A stretch of 64,000 bases of DNA from SB21 sp964415295 (GTDB lineage: Bacteria > CLD3 > SB21): contig CAYPYN010000002.1 of NCBI GenBank assembly GCA_964415295.1, forward strand, positions 310,001 through 374,000, read 5' to 3'. The translations under genes were made by a program, and so were the position numbers. Under the pieces are notes generated by a model that did not search any database, had not been told where the DNA came from, and saw nothing but the letters and a program-made list of their open reading frames with translations. Positions 16,797 to 25,677 of this stretch are shown here, in pieces (position 1 is the first letter of the stretch; each line of letters starts with the position of its first letter).

Positions 16797-17981
16797 TTAC
16801 GATGCTATAAGCCACAATTTCTTCTGAGGACGCGAAATGAATTCCGCTCCATCGTCGCCAACCAGTACCATTTCCTCTACCGTGGCCACACCATAACCCT
16901 CAACCGTCAGACGCGGTTCGATCGTAAAAACCATTCCTTTTTCGATCGTCTGAAAAGGCTTTTCCGCATATTTTTCCCATGCCGGTCCAAGTAACGCCGT
17001 TCCGTCATGAGCAAAGCGGCCAACCTGATGCCCGAGCGCGTGGGGAAATTCACCGTAACCTTGTTTCACGATAAACTCACGCGCGATCTTGTCGATCTCG
17101 ATCCCTTTAGCACCGGGCTTCATGGCTTTTCTGGCCGATTCGATCGATTGCACGATCGTATCAAACCCTTTTTGAACGGGTTCCGGCGGCGCTATTTCCC
17201 CTTCTTTTAAAATATAAAATGTTCTCTGCAGATCGGAACAGTAACTATTATACTTCACGCCAAAGTCGATATTCAGAACGTGCCCCGGCCTTACAACGCG
17301 TAAAGTCGGATTGTAATGCGCACCGGCATGTTCGGGTCCTGTAAAGACTGCGGGGCAAACCTTTTCATCCCAAGCCAATCCGAGGCCGTGTTGCCGCACT
17401 CTATCCTGCATAAAATCTGCTACATCTTTTTCTGTGACCCCGGGCTTGATGTATCGTCGGGCGTCGTCAAGGATCGCCTCGGCTTTGGCTACAGAATCTT
17501 TGATATGCCGTATCTCCGTTTCCGACTTTCTCTGACGCAGCGCGGAAACGATCTTTTCCGAAGATATTAACCTGTTTTCATAACCGATCTCAGTCAAATA
17601 TCCGACCAGCGTCAGATACAATCCGTAGGTCAATCCGTCGCATATCTCACTGCCAACGGAGTAATTGATCGCGATCGATTTTGGGTTCAGTTTGGTAATG
17701 AATTCCAGAAAATGCTTTTTGATCCCCTCCACGTAGCCGATCACTTCGTCGTAGGAACCCAGATCTTCGATGGCTTTTTTGTCATAAAGTCCGACGATCG
17801 CACAAGTTTTACCGCTTGAAGTGACGATAAACATAGAATGCCAGGTCACATCGCCATTGGTCAGATAAGGCAGTGTGGGGTCGCCATTCAGCGCGCTCTC
17901 ACGGGTGAATGTGATCCAGCAGTCGATCCCAAGTTCTTTAAGTATCCCCTTGGCCTGTTGTACTTTTTCTCGCACCAGCAT
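16797..17981 (-). CDS. M24 family Xaa-Pro peptidase (creatinase/prolidase-like)
   Basis: The 394-residue protein has the creatinase N-terminal domain (~1-140) and the pita-bread M24 domain (~150-394). All five metal ligands are visible: Asp in NIDFGVKY, Asp in CSDLQRTF, His in ALGHQVGRF, Glu in FTIEPRLT and Glu in VEEMVLV. M24B enzymes release the residue N-terminal to proline. As last gene of the hydroxyproline island, 15 bp after the ornithine cyclodeaminase-like gene, it probably liberates Pro/Hyp from collagen-type dipeptides. This substrate is inferred from context. It lacks a signal peptide, so it acts in the cytoplasm. Confidence 0.88.
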   Translation of the reverse strand: MLVREKVQQAKGILKELGIDCWITFTRESALNGDPTLPYLTNGDVTWHSMFIVTSSGKTCAIVGLYDKKAIEDLGSYDEVIGYVEGIKKHFLEFITKLNPKSIAINYSVGSEICDGLTYGLYLTLVGYLTEIGYENRLISSEKIVSALRQRKSETEIRHIKDSVAKAEAILDDARRYIKPGVTEKDVADFMQDRVRQHGLGLAWDEKVCPAVFTGPEHAGAHYNPTLRVVRPGHVLNIDFGVKYNSYCSDLQRTFYILKEGEIAPPEPVQKGFDTIVQSIESARKAMKPGAKGIEIDKIAREFIVKQGYGEFPHALGHQVGRFAHDGTALLGPAWEKYAEKPFQTIEKGMVFTIEPRLTVEGYGVATVEEMVLVGDDGAEFISRPQKKLWLIAS

Positions 17982-17996
17982 GGGAGTATCCTTTCA

Positions 17997-18980
17997 TTAT
18001 AAATTAACCATCGTTCCGAGACCTTTTTTCTCTGCTTCTGCTATCACATGAGCCGCCACGGCCAGGTCCTGGGCCGCATTCCCTACAGATTTGAATACCG
18101 TGATCTCGCTATCGGAAGTTCTTCCGGGCTTCGACCCGGATACGATCTCTCCTAATTCAGCATAGATATGTTGCGTATACATTTTTCCTTCTTTGATCGG
18201 AATGGCGATATCTCCTGCTTCCTTCAAAGCCGTTTCCCTTTGATCGACAATGAGTTTACACATTACGATAGTCTCCTCGGGGATCTCGCGAGCATTGGGT
18301 TTGTAAGACCCGACGCCGTTGATATGAATGCCCTGTTTGAGATCGCGGTGGGAAAAGACGGGTTCACCGGAAGTGGTCGCCGTACAAATAATGTCGGCCA
18401 AATTCAAGTTGCGGTGATCGGATTGCAATTGGAATACCCGATCGTGCTTTTGGCTCATTTCGCTGCAAAATGATTGAGCCTGCTCTTCATCGGCGCCATA
18501 AACCAAAACCTTTTCAATATCTCGGACGGCCATTACGCCTTCCACCTGTGTCCTTGCCTGCGCTCCGGTTCCGAATATCGCGAGTATTTTAGCATCTATT
18601 CGTGCCAGGATATCGGTGGCCAATCCGGACGCCGCGCCGGTTCTTAACGCCGTCAGGTATTCCGCATCCATCACAGCCAACGGTTTCCCGTTCTGCGCAT
18701 CCGTCACGAGCATCAGTCCCTGGATAAGCGGTAAGCCTTTGGCAGCGTTGTCGTTAAAGATAGAAACAACTTTGACGCCGCTGCTCCCGCTTTTTGGAAG
18801 GTGAACGGGCATGTAAAGCATACGCGCGTTTTGATAGGGAATTTCCATGTTGATTCTGAGGGGAACGACAGCCTCACCGGACGATAACTGGCTGAAAGCG
18901 TCCTTCATCAAGTCCAACGCCCTGTGCATGGAAATGCAATGCTGAACGTCGGATCGGGAGAGTATGCGTAACGAGTTCAT
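17997..18980 (-). CDS. Ornithine cyclodeaminase/mu-crystallin family; likely 1-pyrroline-2-carboxylate reductase
   Basis: The 327-residue NAD(P)-dependent enzyme has the family Rossmann motif FGTGAQARTQVEG at about residue 135 and AEYLTALRTGAASGLA just before it. Family members include ornithine cyclodeaminase and 1-pyrroline-2-carboxylate (Pyr2C) reductase. Its place directly after trans-3-hydroxyproline dehydratase, whose product is Pyr2C, makes reduction of Pyr2C to L-proline the likely role. That assignment rests on context. It is 27 bp downstream of the dehydratase gene. Confidence 0.86.
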   Translation of the reverse strand: MNSLRILSRSDVQHCISMHRALDLMKDAFSQLSSGEAVVPLRINMEIPYQNARMLYMPVHLPKSGSSGVKVVSIFNDNAAKGLPLIQGLMLVTDAQNGKPLAVMDAEYLTALRTGAASGLATDILARIDAKILAIFGTGAQARTQVEGVMAVRDIEKVLVYGADEEQAQSFCSEMSQKHDRVFQLQSDHRNLNLADIICTATTSGEPVFSHRDLKQGIHINGVGSYKPNAREIPEETIVMCKLIVDQRETALKEAGDIAIPIKEGKMYTQHIYAELGEIVSGSKPGRTSDSEITVFKSVGNAAQDLAVAAHVIAEAEKKGLGTMVNL

Positions 18981-19007
18981 AGGATCACCCGTTGCAGGAA
19001 TGGTCTA

Positions 19008-20069
19008 TTATCGGAAGAAAAATCCTTTTTTCAAAGGGTCATCGGGATCGATAAGAAATTCATTCTTACCGCAAATGTGTGCCGTCCCTTCAACTTCAGG
19101 TATGACCGCACGGTGCGGTCCAAAGGTCGTGACTTCTTTGACACGGCAGATGAACTTACTGCCGACGATACTTTCGATCACCATCGGCTGGCCGACAGCA
19201 AGTTCCCCGCGTTCGTAATGCAAAGCCATCCGCGCGCTCACACCCGTTCCAGTCGGACTGCGGTCCACTTCACCCTCGGCGAAGATACACACGTTGCGGC
19301 TGTCCGCGCCCTTCTCTAGGCCGGGACCTGTGAAGATCGTGCCGTAGAGAAAATTCAGGTCCTTCTCAAACGGATGTTCTATCTTGAAATTTTTCATTAC
19401 AGCGCGTTTGATCGCCATTCCTTTTTCGATCAGCGGCCGGTAATCTTGACCCGTCATGCGAAGGCCGACGTCATCCGCCTTGACGTAGGCATAGAATGCG
19501 CCGCCGAACGCGATGTCAAAACGAACCCGTCCGATAGCCGGAACCTCCACCGTTTGATCGAGCGCCAGAACAAACGAAGGCACGTTATGAAAATAAACGC
19601 TTTTTACTTTTTTGTTTTTGATGCGCGCATACGCCGTAACAAGGCCCGCAGGCGTATCGATCCCGACCATGGTTTCAGGCGTGCGCATTTTTACCAACCC
19701 CGTTTCCACGGCAACTTTGGTCACAGCGATGATCCCGTGGCCGCACATCGTGCTGTAGCCTTCGTTGTGCATAAATAGCACACCGAAGTCTGCTTCCTTG
19801 GTAACGGGCGGGGTTATAATACAGCCATACATATCCGCATGCCCGCGCGGTTCCCACATGAGCGCTTTCCGCAAATGATCCAGATGTTCTTTCATATAAC
19901 GCCGGCGCTCGAGGATCGTTCGTCCTTTTAAAGGCGGCAGTCCCGATGTGATTATCCGTAGCGGTTCACCGCCCGTATGCGCGTCAATGGCCGTGATCTT
20001 CATCCACGTTTTCGGCGGCGTCCACTTCTGCATTTTTTTGATTCGATCCGTAAAAGCTTTTTGAGTCAT
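19008..20069 (-). CDS. trans-3-hydroxy-L-proline dehydratase (proline racemase family)
   Basis: The 353-residue protein belongs to the proline racemase superfamily. The first catalytic Cys is Cys109 in TMCGHGIIAV. The second active-site position is Thr273 in DRSPTGTGVSAR, where racemases and epimerases have Cys. The Cys/Thr pair marks trans-3-hydroxy-L-proline dehydratases, including human L3HYPDH. Such enzymes yield 1-pyrroline-2-carboxylate by dehydration. The neighbouring Pyr2C-reductase candidate and a second, Cys/Cys paralogue at 21.6-22.6 kb support the split of functions. Confidence 0.9.
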   Translation of the reverse strand: MTQKAFTDRIKKMQKWTPPKTWMKITAIDAHTGGEPLRIITSGLPPLKGRTILERRRYMKEHLDHLRKALMWEPRGHADMYGCIITPPVTKEADFGVLFMHNEGYSTMCGHGIIAVTKVAVETGLVKMRTPETMVGIDTPAGLVTAYARIKNKKVKSVYFHNVPSFVLALDQTVEVPAIGRVRFDIAFGGAFYAYVKADDVGLRMTGQDYRPLIEKGMAIKRAVMKNFKIEHPFEKDLNFLYGTIFTGPGLEKGADSRNVCIFAEGEVDRSPTGTGVSARMALHYERGELAVGQPMVIESIVGSKFICRVKEVTTFGPHRAVIPEVEGTAHICGKNEFLIDPDDPLKKGFFFR

Positions 20070-20078
20070 GACAGTACC

Positions 20079-21341
20079 TTAATCAAATCGGTTAGGATTC
20101 AGCGCCTCGGTATCCACGGTCGGTTTTTGTCCCGTCACGATCTCGGAAACAATTTTGCCGGTGACCGGTGACAACGTAATTCCAAGCATGGCGTGACCGG
20201 TTGCGGCGATCAGGTTTTCGATCTGACTGAATCGTCCGATAAAAGGAATGCCGTCGGGCGAACAAGGTCTCAGTCCTGCCCACGCCTGATGCGTATCTAC
20301 CGTTTCAAGCCGCATGTCATCCAGATAGGCCGGAACGGCTTTCAGAATGGCTTTCACCCGGCGTTCATTGATCGTCAGATCAATGGGACTGAGTTCCAGC
20401 GTACCGCCGAAACGCATAGCGGATCCCATCGGCGTGATGGCAACGCGCGCCTCGGTCAGAATAAAGGGTATTTTCGACCGATGCGCCGGGTTTTGTACCG
20501 TAACGCTGTAACCTTTTCCGGGCTGAACCGGCAATTTAATGGAAAGTTTTTGCAATACTTTCGGCGACCATGATCCCGCCGCCAAGACGAAGTCCTTCGC
20601 ACCGATCTTGTCGCCATGAATAATAACCGATGTTAAGCGACTGCCCGATCTCTCAAATCCTGTTACTTCGGTTTTTTCAAAGAACGCAACGCCGCTCTTT
20701 TTTGCAAGGTCAGTCATAGCGTTGACAAATTGATCCGGAATGAGGTGACCGTCGTTTGGAAAAAATAATCCGCCGCGGGAAAGGATCCTGACATTCGGTT
20801 CGAGTTCGTTGAGTTGCGCATTATTCAAGATCCTCGCTTCCACGCCCACCTCTTCCGCCAGATGCGCTTCGTGCCGGTTCGCTTTTTCGCCCGCCGCCGT
20901 ATTGTACAACATCAGAAGTCCGCGATGTTCAAACCCGTATTCGATCTTCTCATCGGCGTTGATCTCTTGAAACAACCGCAGGCTCTCTTGTGTAAGATCT
21001 CTTAACACAGGCATACCCCGCCGCATTTGCTTCTCGCTGCTCGCGCGAAAATAACGCCACAGCCACAGCAGCAGATCCGCATCCATGCGCGGATGAATAT
21101 AGAATGGACTTTCCGGGTTGAACATCCATTGGAGGCCTTTGGCAACCATCCCCGGCGCGGCGAGGGGAACAAAATGACTGGGGCTGATCAATCCTGCATT
21201 GCCCCAGGAACAGGAAGTTTCCTTCCCGATCTCGTTCTTTTCAATTACGGCAACACTCAACCCGCTCTTTGTCAAATAATATGCGGAGCATATCCCGATC
21301 GCCCCTCCGCCGATGATCACTACATCAAATTTCTGCTCCAT
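20079..21341 (-). CDS. FAD-dependent D-amino acid (cis-4-hydroxy-D-proline) dehydrogenase, DadA family
   Basis: The start is the ATG at 21341 with GGAGA upstream; a TTG one codon earlier is not needed. The 420-residue flavoprotein begins with the FAD-binding Rossmann motif VVIIGGGAIGICSAYYL and continues with SCSWGNAGLISPSHFVPLAAPG, typical of DadA. The C-terminal block DTHQAWAGLRPCSPDGIPFIG and ATGHAMLGITLSPVTGK complete the DAO fold. In hydroxyproline clusters this enzyme oxidises cis-4-hydroxy-D-proline to pyrroline-4-hydroxy-2-carboxylate. Genes on both sides encode steps before and after, supporting this substrate. It is followed 9 bp later by the dehydratase gene. Confidence 0.88.
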   Translation of the reverse strand: MEQKFDVVIIGGGAIGICSAYYLTKSGLSVAVIEKNEIGKETSCSWGNAGLISPSHFVPLAAPGMVAKGLQWMFNPESPFYIHPRMDADLLLWLWRYFRASSEKQMRRGMPVLRDLTQESLRLFQEINADEKIEYGFEHRGLLMLYNTAAGEKANRHEAHLAEEVGVEARILNNAQLNELEPNVRILSRGGLFFPNDGHLIPDQFVNAMTDLAKKSGVAFFEKTEVTGFERSGSRLTSVIIHGDKIGAKDFVLAAGSWSPKVLQKLSIKLPVQPGKGYSVTVQNPAHRSKIPFILTEARVAITPMGSAMRFGGTLELSPIDLTINERRVKAILKAVPAYLDDMRLETVDTHQAWAGLRPCSPDGIPFIGRFSQIENLIAATGHAMLGITLSPVTGKIVSEIVTGQKPTVDTEALNPNRFD

Positions 21342-21387
21342 CAATTCTCCGGTTCATTTTCAAACATATAATGTTGTTTTCAATTTC

Positions 21388-21571
21388 GGCCTTGAAAAAA
21401 AAGGCGCCGAAACTTGAGTTCGCTCCATAAATTCTGCGAAAAAAATGTTTGAGACCGCTGAAAGCGGTCGAGTTTTTTTTCGCAACCAACAAGCGAACGA
21501 AAGTTTAGACGTTTTTTTCACAGCCTTGATTTTTCTTTGCTTCTTTCTTTGCATCAAGGCAAAGAAAGAAG
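21388..21571 (+). repeat. Palindromic intergenic repeat, copy A
   Basis: This is a divergent copy of the family best seen at 27964-28170. It starts ggccttgaaaaaaaaggcg, has gttcgct / agcgaac arms, inner gcgaaaaaa / ttttttttcgc arms around a gaccgctgaaagcggtc hairpin, and ends with the tail hairpin cttctttctttgc ... gcaaagaaagaag (21540-21571). The tail directly abuts the stop codon of the hydroxyproline epimerase gene and may act as its terminator. Confidence 0.75.
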
Positions 21572-21572
21572 A

Positions 21573-22574
21573 TTAAATAACCTGAAATCCATGCGCATAC
21601 GGGTCTTCATCATCCACCAGAATCGTATTAAATCCCGTCACGCAAGCCCATCCTTCGATACTCGGTATGATCGCATCGTAGGAACCAACCTTCGTCGCCG
21701 CTTCCACGCGCCCGCGGAACAGGCTTCCGATAATACTTTCGTGAACGAAGCTATCTCCGACTTTCAATTTCCCTTTTGCGGCCCATTGCGCCATGCGCGC
21801 AGAAGTTCCCGTCCCGCACGGAGAACGGTCGATCGCTTTATCGCCGTAGAATACGGCATTTCGCGCATGCGCTTCCGGATGTCTGGGCGTTCCCGTCCAT
21901 TCAACGTGTGAACAGCCTTTGATCGACGGGTTTTCCGGGTGCACGAAGGAATATTTTTCATTGATACGCTGCCGAATGATCGGACTCCACCATGTAATAT
22001 CGGAGCCATGAATATGTTCCAACCCCTTGAAATTTTCTTGGGGATCGATGATCGCATAGAAATTTCCGCCATAGGCGACGTCAAACGCGAGTTCGCCCAG
22101 ATCGGGACATTCAACCGTTAAACCCGAGGAGTGAAGGAAAGAAGGTACGTTGACAATCCGAACGGACTTAACTTTATCTCCTTTCATCTCGTAATGCGCT
22201 TCCACCAGGCCGGCGGGAACTTCCAGTCGAAGCATTCCGGGAGTTTTAGGAACGACCAGATTTTGTTCGATCATGACCGTTACGGTTCCAATGGTACCGT
22301 GTCCGCACATGGGCAGACAGCCGCTTGTTTCGATAAACAAAATGCCGATATCGTTATCCGGATGAAGTGCCGGATACAATAAACTGCCGGACATCATATC
22401 GTGTCCCCGAGGCTCGAACATCAGCGCCGTCCGTATCCAGTCGAACTCTTTCATGAAATAAAGACGACGCTCATTCATGTTATTCCCCTGCAATTCGGGC
22501 TTACCGCTTGTTACAACCCGTACGGGGTTCCCGCAAGTATGAGCGTCAATACATGTGAATGTGGTCTTGGACAT
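21573..22574 (-). CDS. 4-hydroxyproline 2-epimerase (proline racemase family)
   Basis: The 333-residue enzyme has both catalytic cysteines: Cys90 in LPMCGHGTIG and Cys253 in DRSPCGTGTSAR. The N-terminal substrate region is IDAHTCGNPVRVVTSG. It interconverts trans-4-hydroxy-L-proline and cis-4-hydroxy-D-proline, the first step of the bacterial hydroxyproline route. Proline racemases share the same two motifs, but the neighbouring D-hydroxyproline dehydrogenase, deaminase and dioxovalerate dehydrogenase candidates point to the epimerase. It lies 9 bp downstream of the GntR gene. Confidence 0.9.
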   Translation of the reverse strand: MSKTTFTCIDAHTCGNPVRVVTSGKPELQGNNMNERRLYFMKEFDWIRTALMFEPRGHDMMSGSLLYPALHPDNDIGILFIETSGCLPMCGHGTIGTVTVMIEQNLVVPKTPGMLRLEVPAGLVEAHYEMKGDKVKSVRIVNVPSFLHSSGLTVECPDLGELAFDVAYGGNFYAIIDPQENFKGLEHIHGSDITWWSPIIRQRINEKYSFVHPENPSIKGCSHVEWTGTPRHPEAHARNAVFYGDKAIDRSPCGTGTSARMAQWAAKGKLKVGDSFVHESIIGSLFRGRVEAATKVGSYDAIIPSIEGWACVTGFNTILVDDEDPYAHGFQVI

Positions 22575-22583
22575 GGCGGTTTC

Positions 22584-23225
22584 TTATTTATCTATCGCTT
22601 CGCGAGTCAATTTATCCAGATAATCCATCAAACGATCGGTTGCCTCGATCGCTTTGCTTTCATCATTCGCCGCAACGGCGCGCATGATTTCTGCATGAAG
22701 CCCTGCCGATTGCGTCAGATCCTCATCGTGATGAAAACGGTACCAAAAACGCCGGCAGTGCGCACGAAGAGGCGCACACGCCTCCGATGCAAACGGATTT
22801 CGGGCCGCTTCGGCTATAATTTGGTCAAATTCATGGTCAAAGTGAATAAAAGAATTCAGATCGCCTTTTTCTGATGCCGATTCTATCCGATCGGCGAGTT
22901 CCGACAATGTCTTCCTTTGTTCCGGAGTTGCGCGGCGCACGGCCTTAGCAACAAGTACTTTTTCCAGTGCCCGTCGGGTTTCCAAAAGCGCCAGATGATC
23001 GGAAATATGGATCTCGCTGACAATAATACCTTTGCGCGGCAGAGTCTCCACCAAATGTTCCTGCGCCAGACGCAGCAGCGCTTCACGAACCGGCGTCCGC
23101 CCGATGCCGGTCTTTTGCACCAACTCGCCTTCGGATATGACGCTGCCCGGCTTAAGTTCCAGCGTCACGATCATCTCCTCGATCCGATCGTAGGCTTGGT
23201 TGGATAGTGTGGCTGAGTTGTTCAT
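22584..23225 (-). CDS. GntR family (FadR/FCD subfamily) transcriptional regulator
   Basis: The ATG at 23225 gives 213 residues; an upstream in-frame TTG would run into poorly conserved sequence. Residues ~5-70 form the winged helix-turn-helix (YDRIEEMIVTLELKPGSVISEGELV ... GIGRTPVREALLRLAQE, then LPRKGIIVSEI). The rest is an all-helical FCD ligand domain with metal-binding Asp/His residues (HFDHEFDQIIAEAARN and HAEIMRAVAANDE). Being first in the epimerase-dehydrogenase-dehydratase transcript, it is the obvious candidate repressor of hydroxyproline catabolism, with a pathway compound as inducer. The operator was not identified. Confidence 0.88.
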   Translation of the reverse strand: MNNSATLSNQAYDRIEEMIVTLELKPGSVISEGELVQKTGIGRTPVREALLRLAQEHLVETLPRKGIIVSEIHISDHLALLETRRALEKVLVAKAVRRATPEQRKTLSELADRIESASEKGDLNSFIHFDHEFDQIIAEAARNPFASEACAPLRAHCRRFWYRFHHDEDLTQSAGLHAEIMRAVAANDESKAIEATDRLMDYLDKLTREAIDK

Positions 23226-23346
23226 GTATAGACTATTCTCATAGTATGCACCCTCACCCCTTATCCCTCCCCTTGGCAAAGAGGCTGTTGCAGAAAGAGA
23301 TTATTCAATGTCAATTTTCCGTGATAAGAAAAATCATGTGAATTTT

Positions 23347-23533
23347 CGGGCCTTTGAAAAAATGCCGTTAAGAAATCGAAGCGAAAGCCCGTTAAAAACA
23401 AAACATGTCCGAGTGGCGCTTCAGGCGCCACGAGTTTGTTTTGTTTAGGGCTTGAGCGAAGATTGAGGCATTTTTTCAACAGCCAAGGCCCTTTTCTTTC
23501 TCTCTTTCTTTTGGGCCAGCAAAAGAAAGAGAA
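23347..23533 (+). repeat. Palindromic intergenic repeat, copy B (divergent)
   Basis: It has the same modular order as the other copies: gggcctttgaaaaaatgcc at the left, aagcgaaagccc / gggcttgagcg arms, a strong central hairpin (gagtggcgcttcaggcgccac), gaggcattttttcaacagcc at the right, and a ctctttctttt ... aaaagaaagag tail hairpin (23502-23531). It faces copy C tail to tail. Confidence 0.65.
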
Positions 23534-23557
23534 GTGATTGCATTCTATGACTTGGAT

Positions 23558-23766
23558 CCACTTTCTTTTTAAAAAAGAAAGTGGCAAAGAAAACTTCGGC
23601 TGTGATAAAAACGCCTAAACCCTCGTTCGCAGATCGAGGTTGCGAAAAACGATTCTCTATCTTTACATAACATTAAATCAGAACGTTTAGGGAAGCCGTT
23701 TTTCGCATGAATTTTTTCTGCGAACTCGGGTTTCTTCGGCATTCTTATCAAGGCCGCGAATACCGA
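23558..23766 (-). repeat. Palindromic intergenic repeat, copy C
   Basis: Read on the minus strand this copy is nearly identical to copy E (27964-28170), including the loop region. Shared blocks are ggccttgata-aaatgccgaa, gaaacccgagttcgcag, gcgaaaaacggctt, aaacgttctgattta, tctgcgaacgagggtttagg and cagccgaagttttcttt. The tail hairpin ccactttcttttt / aaaaaagaaagtgg is at 23558-23584. Conservation of the loop, not only the paired arms, argues for a recently copied element. Confidence 0.85.
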
Positions 23767-23835
23767 AAACGAATTCCGTGAATTATTCAACGATTATGTC
23801 ATTTTGCAACAGCCTCAATGGCGAAGGCAGTTCCA

Positions 23836-25272
23836 TTACGCCATCATGTACGTCGTCTTCACCGTCGTATAGAACTCCTTCGCATACGAACCCTGTTCCC
23901 TTGGACCGTAACTCGATCCTTTTCGCCCGCCGAAAGGCACATGATAATCGATCCCCGCGGTCGGCAAATTGATCATCACCATCCCGGCCTGAGCATGCTG
24001 TTTGAAATGCTGAGCTAATTTCAACGACTGCGTGCAAATGCCCGAGGTCAAACCATACGGCGTGTCGTTGGCAATGGCAAGCGCTTCTTCATAATTCTTC
24101 ACACGGATCACACTTGCAACCGGTCCGAAGATCTCTTCACGATTGATCCGCATCGATGGATCGGTTTCCGCAAACAACGCCGGTTCAAAATAGAACCCTT
24201 TCTTGTTTCTTTGCAATCGTTCTCCGCCACAAAGCAGTTTGGCGCCTTCTTTTTTTCCGATGTCTATATATTCAAGGTCTTTGCTCATCTGCTCTTCATC
24301 CACCACCGGCCCGATGTCTGTTCCTGTGGCAAGCGCATCATCAACTTTCAATTTCTTCATCCGCTCGGTTAGGGCTTGAATGAATCGGTCGTGAATGCCT
24401 TCTGTTACAATAAGCCGGCTCGATGCCGTGCACCGCTGACCTGTTGAATAATACGATCCCTGGATAGCGGCATTGACCGCGACGTCGAGATCCGCGTCGT
24501 CGAGGATCACCAGGGGATTCTTACCGCCCATTTCGAGTTGGACCTTCGCCATGCGCGAAACACATTGAACGGCGATCTTCTTTCCAACTTCCACCGATCC
24601 CGTAAAACTGATTCCTGCAACTCCCGGGTGATTAACGAGCGCATGACCCACGACCTCTCCGCGACCCATGACCATATTAAAAACACCTTTGGGCAAACCC
24701 GAGCGCGAAATGATCTCCGCTAAGGCCCATGCGCTGGCTGGAACGAGTTCTGCCGGCTTGAACACGACGCAATTACCAAAAGCCAGCGCCGGCGCTATTT
24801 TCCATGCCGGAATCGCGATCGGAAAATTCCACGGCACGATCAGCCCGACAACGCCGATCGGTTCACGCACGGCATCCACGATCACACCGGGGCGAACGGA
24901 CGCAATGAGATCGCCGGAATTCCTCAGCGCTTCGCCGGCAAAGAATTTAAAAATGTTCCCGGCGCGGTTCACTTCCCCGATCGCTTCGGGCAACGTCTTC
25001 CCTTCTTCGCGGGCGAGCAATTGTCCCAATTCATTTTGCCGGAAAAGGATCTCGCTTCCGATCATATCCAGAATATTGAATCGTATCTGTGGTGTACTGT
25101 AAGCCCAAGCCGGAAAAGCTTCTGTGGCGGCTTTTACGGCTTGATCAACTTGGGACGCATCGGCTTCCGCAAAGAGGCCTATTGTATCGATTACATCGGA
25201 CGGATTGATATCCGGTGTCGCTGTCGCACCATCAATCCACTCACCATTGATAAAGAGTTTTTTTGTTTCCAT
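23836..25272 (-). CDS. Aldehyde dehydrogenase, likely 2,5-dioxovalerate (alpha-ketoglutarate semialdehyde) dehydrogenase
   Basis: The 478-residue NAD(P)-dependent aldehyde dehydrogenase has catalytic Cys281 in STGQRCTASSR and Glu247 in QLEMGGKNP. The NAD-binding Asn is in VPWNFPIAIPAWK and the glycine motif is FTGSVEVGKK. The C-terminal PFGGRKGSSYGPREQG is typical for the succinate-semialdehyde/dioxovalerate subgroup. It should convert 2,5-dioxovalerate, produced by the adjacent deaminase candidate, to 2-oxoglutarate. It is separated from both neighbours by palindromic repeats, so it may be transcribed semi-independently. Confidence 0.9.
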   Translation of the reverse strand: METKKLFINGEWIDGATATPDINPSDVIDTIGLFAEADASQVDQAVKAATEAFPAWAYSTPQIRFNILDMIGSEILFRQNELGQLLAREEGKTLPEAIGEVNRAGNIFKFFAGEALRNSGDLIASVRPGVIVDAVREPIGVVGLIVPWNFPIAIPAWKIAPALAFGNCVVFKPAELVPASAWALAEIISRSGLPKGVFNMVMGRGEVVGHALVNHPGVAGISFTGSVEVGKKIAVQCVSRMAKVQLEMGGKNPLVILDDADLDVAVNAAIQGSYYSTGQRCTASSRLIVTEGIHDRFIQALTERMKKLKVDDALATGTDIGPVVDEEQMSKDLEYIDIGKKEGAKLLCGGERLQRNKKGFYFEPALFAETDPSMRINREEIFGPVASVIRVKNYEEALAIANDTPYGLTSGICTQSLKLAQHFKQHAQAGMVMINLPTAGIDYHVPFGGRKGSSYGPREQGSYAKEFYTTVKTTYMMA

Positions 25273-25443
25273 GGTTGTTTTTCTATTAATTCTGAATCAT
25301 TTGTTATTACTGAGATTGCTTTTGTTATTGTCGGCCTTGGAAAGTTCCAAAATAGAACCGATTTCCGCGCAACTCTATCCTGCTTCGCTTCCTTCAACAA
25401 GCATGCCGAGTCATATAGCGCCTCTATGAATTTGAATTGTGCA

Positions 25444-25649
25444 TTGGTATTCCAGGCCTTGAAAAAAATGCCGGACAAACCCGAGTTCGCGCCTTAACAT
25501 CGGCGAAAAACCAGTCAATACATCAGTGAATTTGCACGGCTTCATGAAATAGGACCTGTTTTTCGCCGCTATGATAGCGAACGAGGGTTTAGGCATTTTT
25601 TTCAAAGCCAAAGTTTTATTTGCAACTTTCTTTTCTAAAAAGAAAGTTG
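25444..25649 (+). repeat. Palindromic intergenic repeat, copy D
   Basis: It begins ttggtattccaggccttga and carries aaaaaatgcc, aaacccgagttcgc, ggcgaaaaacc / ctgtttttcgcc, agcgaacgagggtttagg and catttttttcaaagcc. The tail hairpin caactttcttttct-aaaaagaaagttg is at 25623-25649. The outer arms match copies C and E, while the central loop differs. It sits 28 bp from the stop of the deaminase gene. The remaining ~170 bp toward the aldehyde dehydrogenase start (25273-25443) show no gene. Confidence 0.82.
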
Positions 25650-25677
25650 ATATGAGGTATTTGTTAATCAAGAGTAA

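Larger units (their letters stand above)
23281..23816. mobile_element. Putative MITE-like composite with perfect 12-bp terminal inverted repeats
   Basis: The outer ends are gaggctgttgca (23281-23292) and its exact complement tgcaacagcctc (23805-23816). Between them lie palindromic repeat copies B and C, arranged tail to tail, so the whole 536-bp unit is a large inverted structure. No transposase or other credible coding sequence is inside. No clear target-site duplication is visible at the edges, so mobility is only an inference. Confidence 0.55.

Noticed and set aside
21360..21557. Small frames inside the intergenic gaps of the hydroxyproline island (also near 23569-23790, 25411-25671 and 28037-28288)
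   Set aside because: They consist of the palindromic repeats; similar predicted peptides appear only because the DNA repeat is copied.
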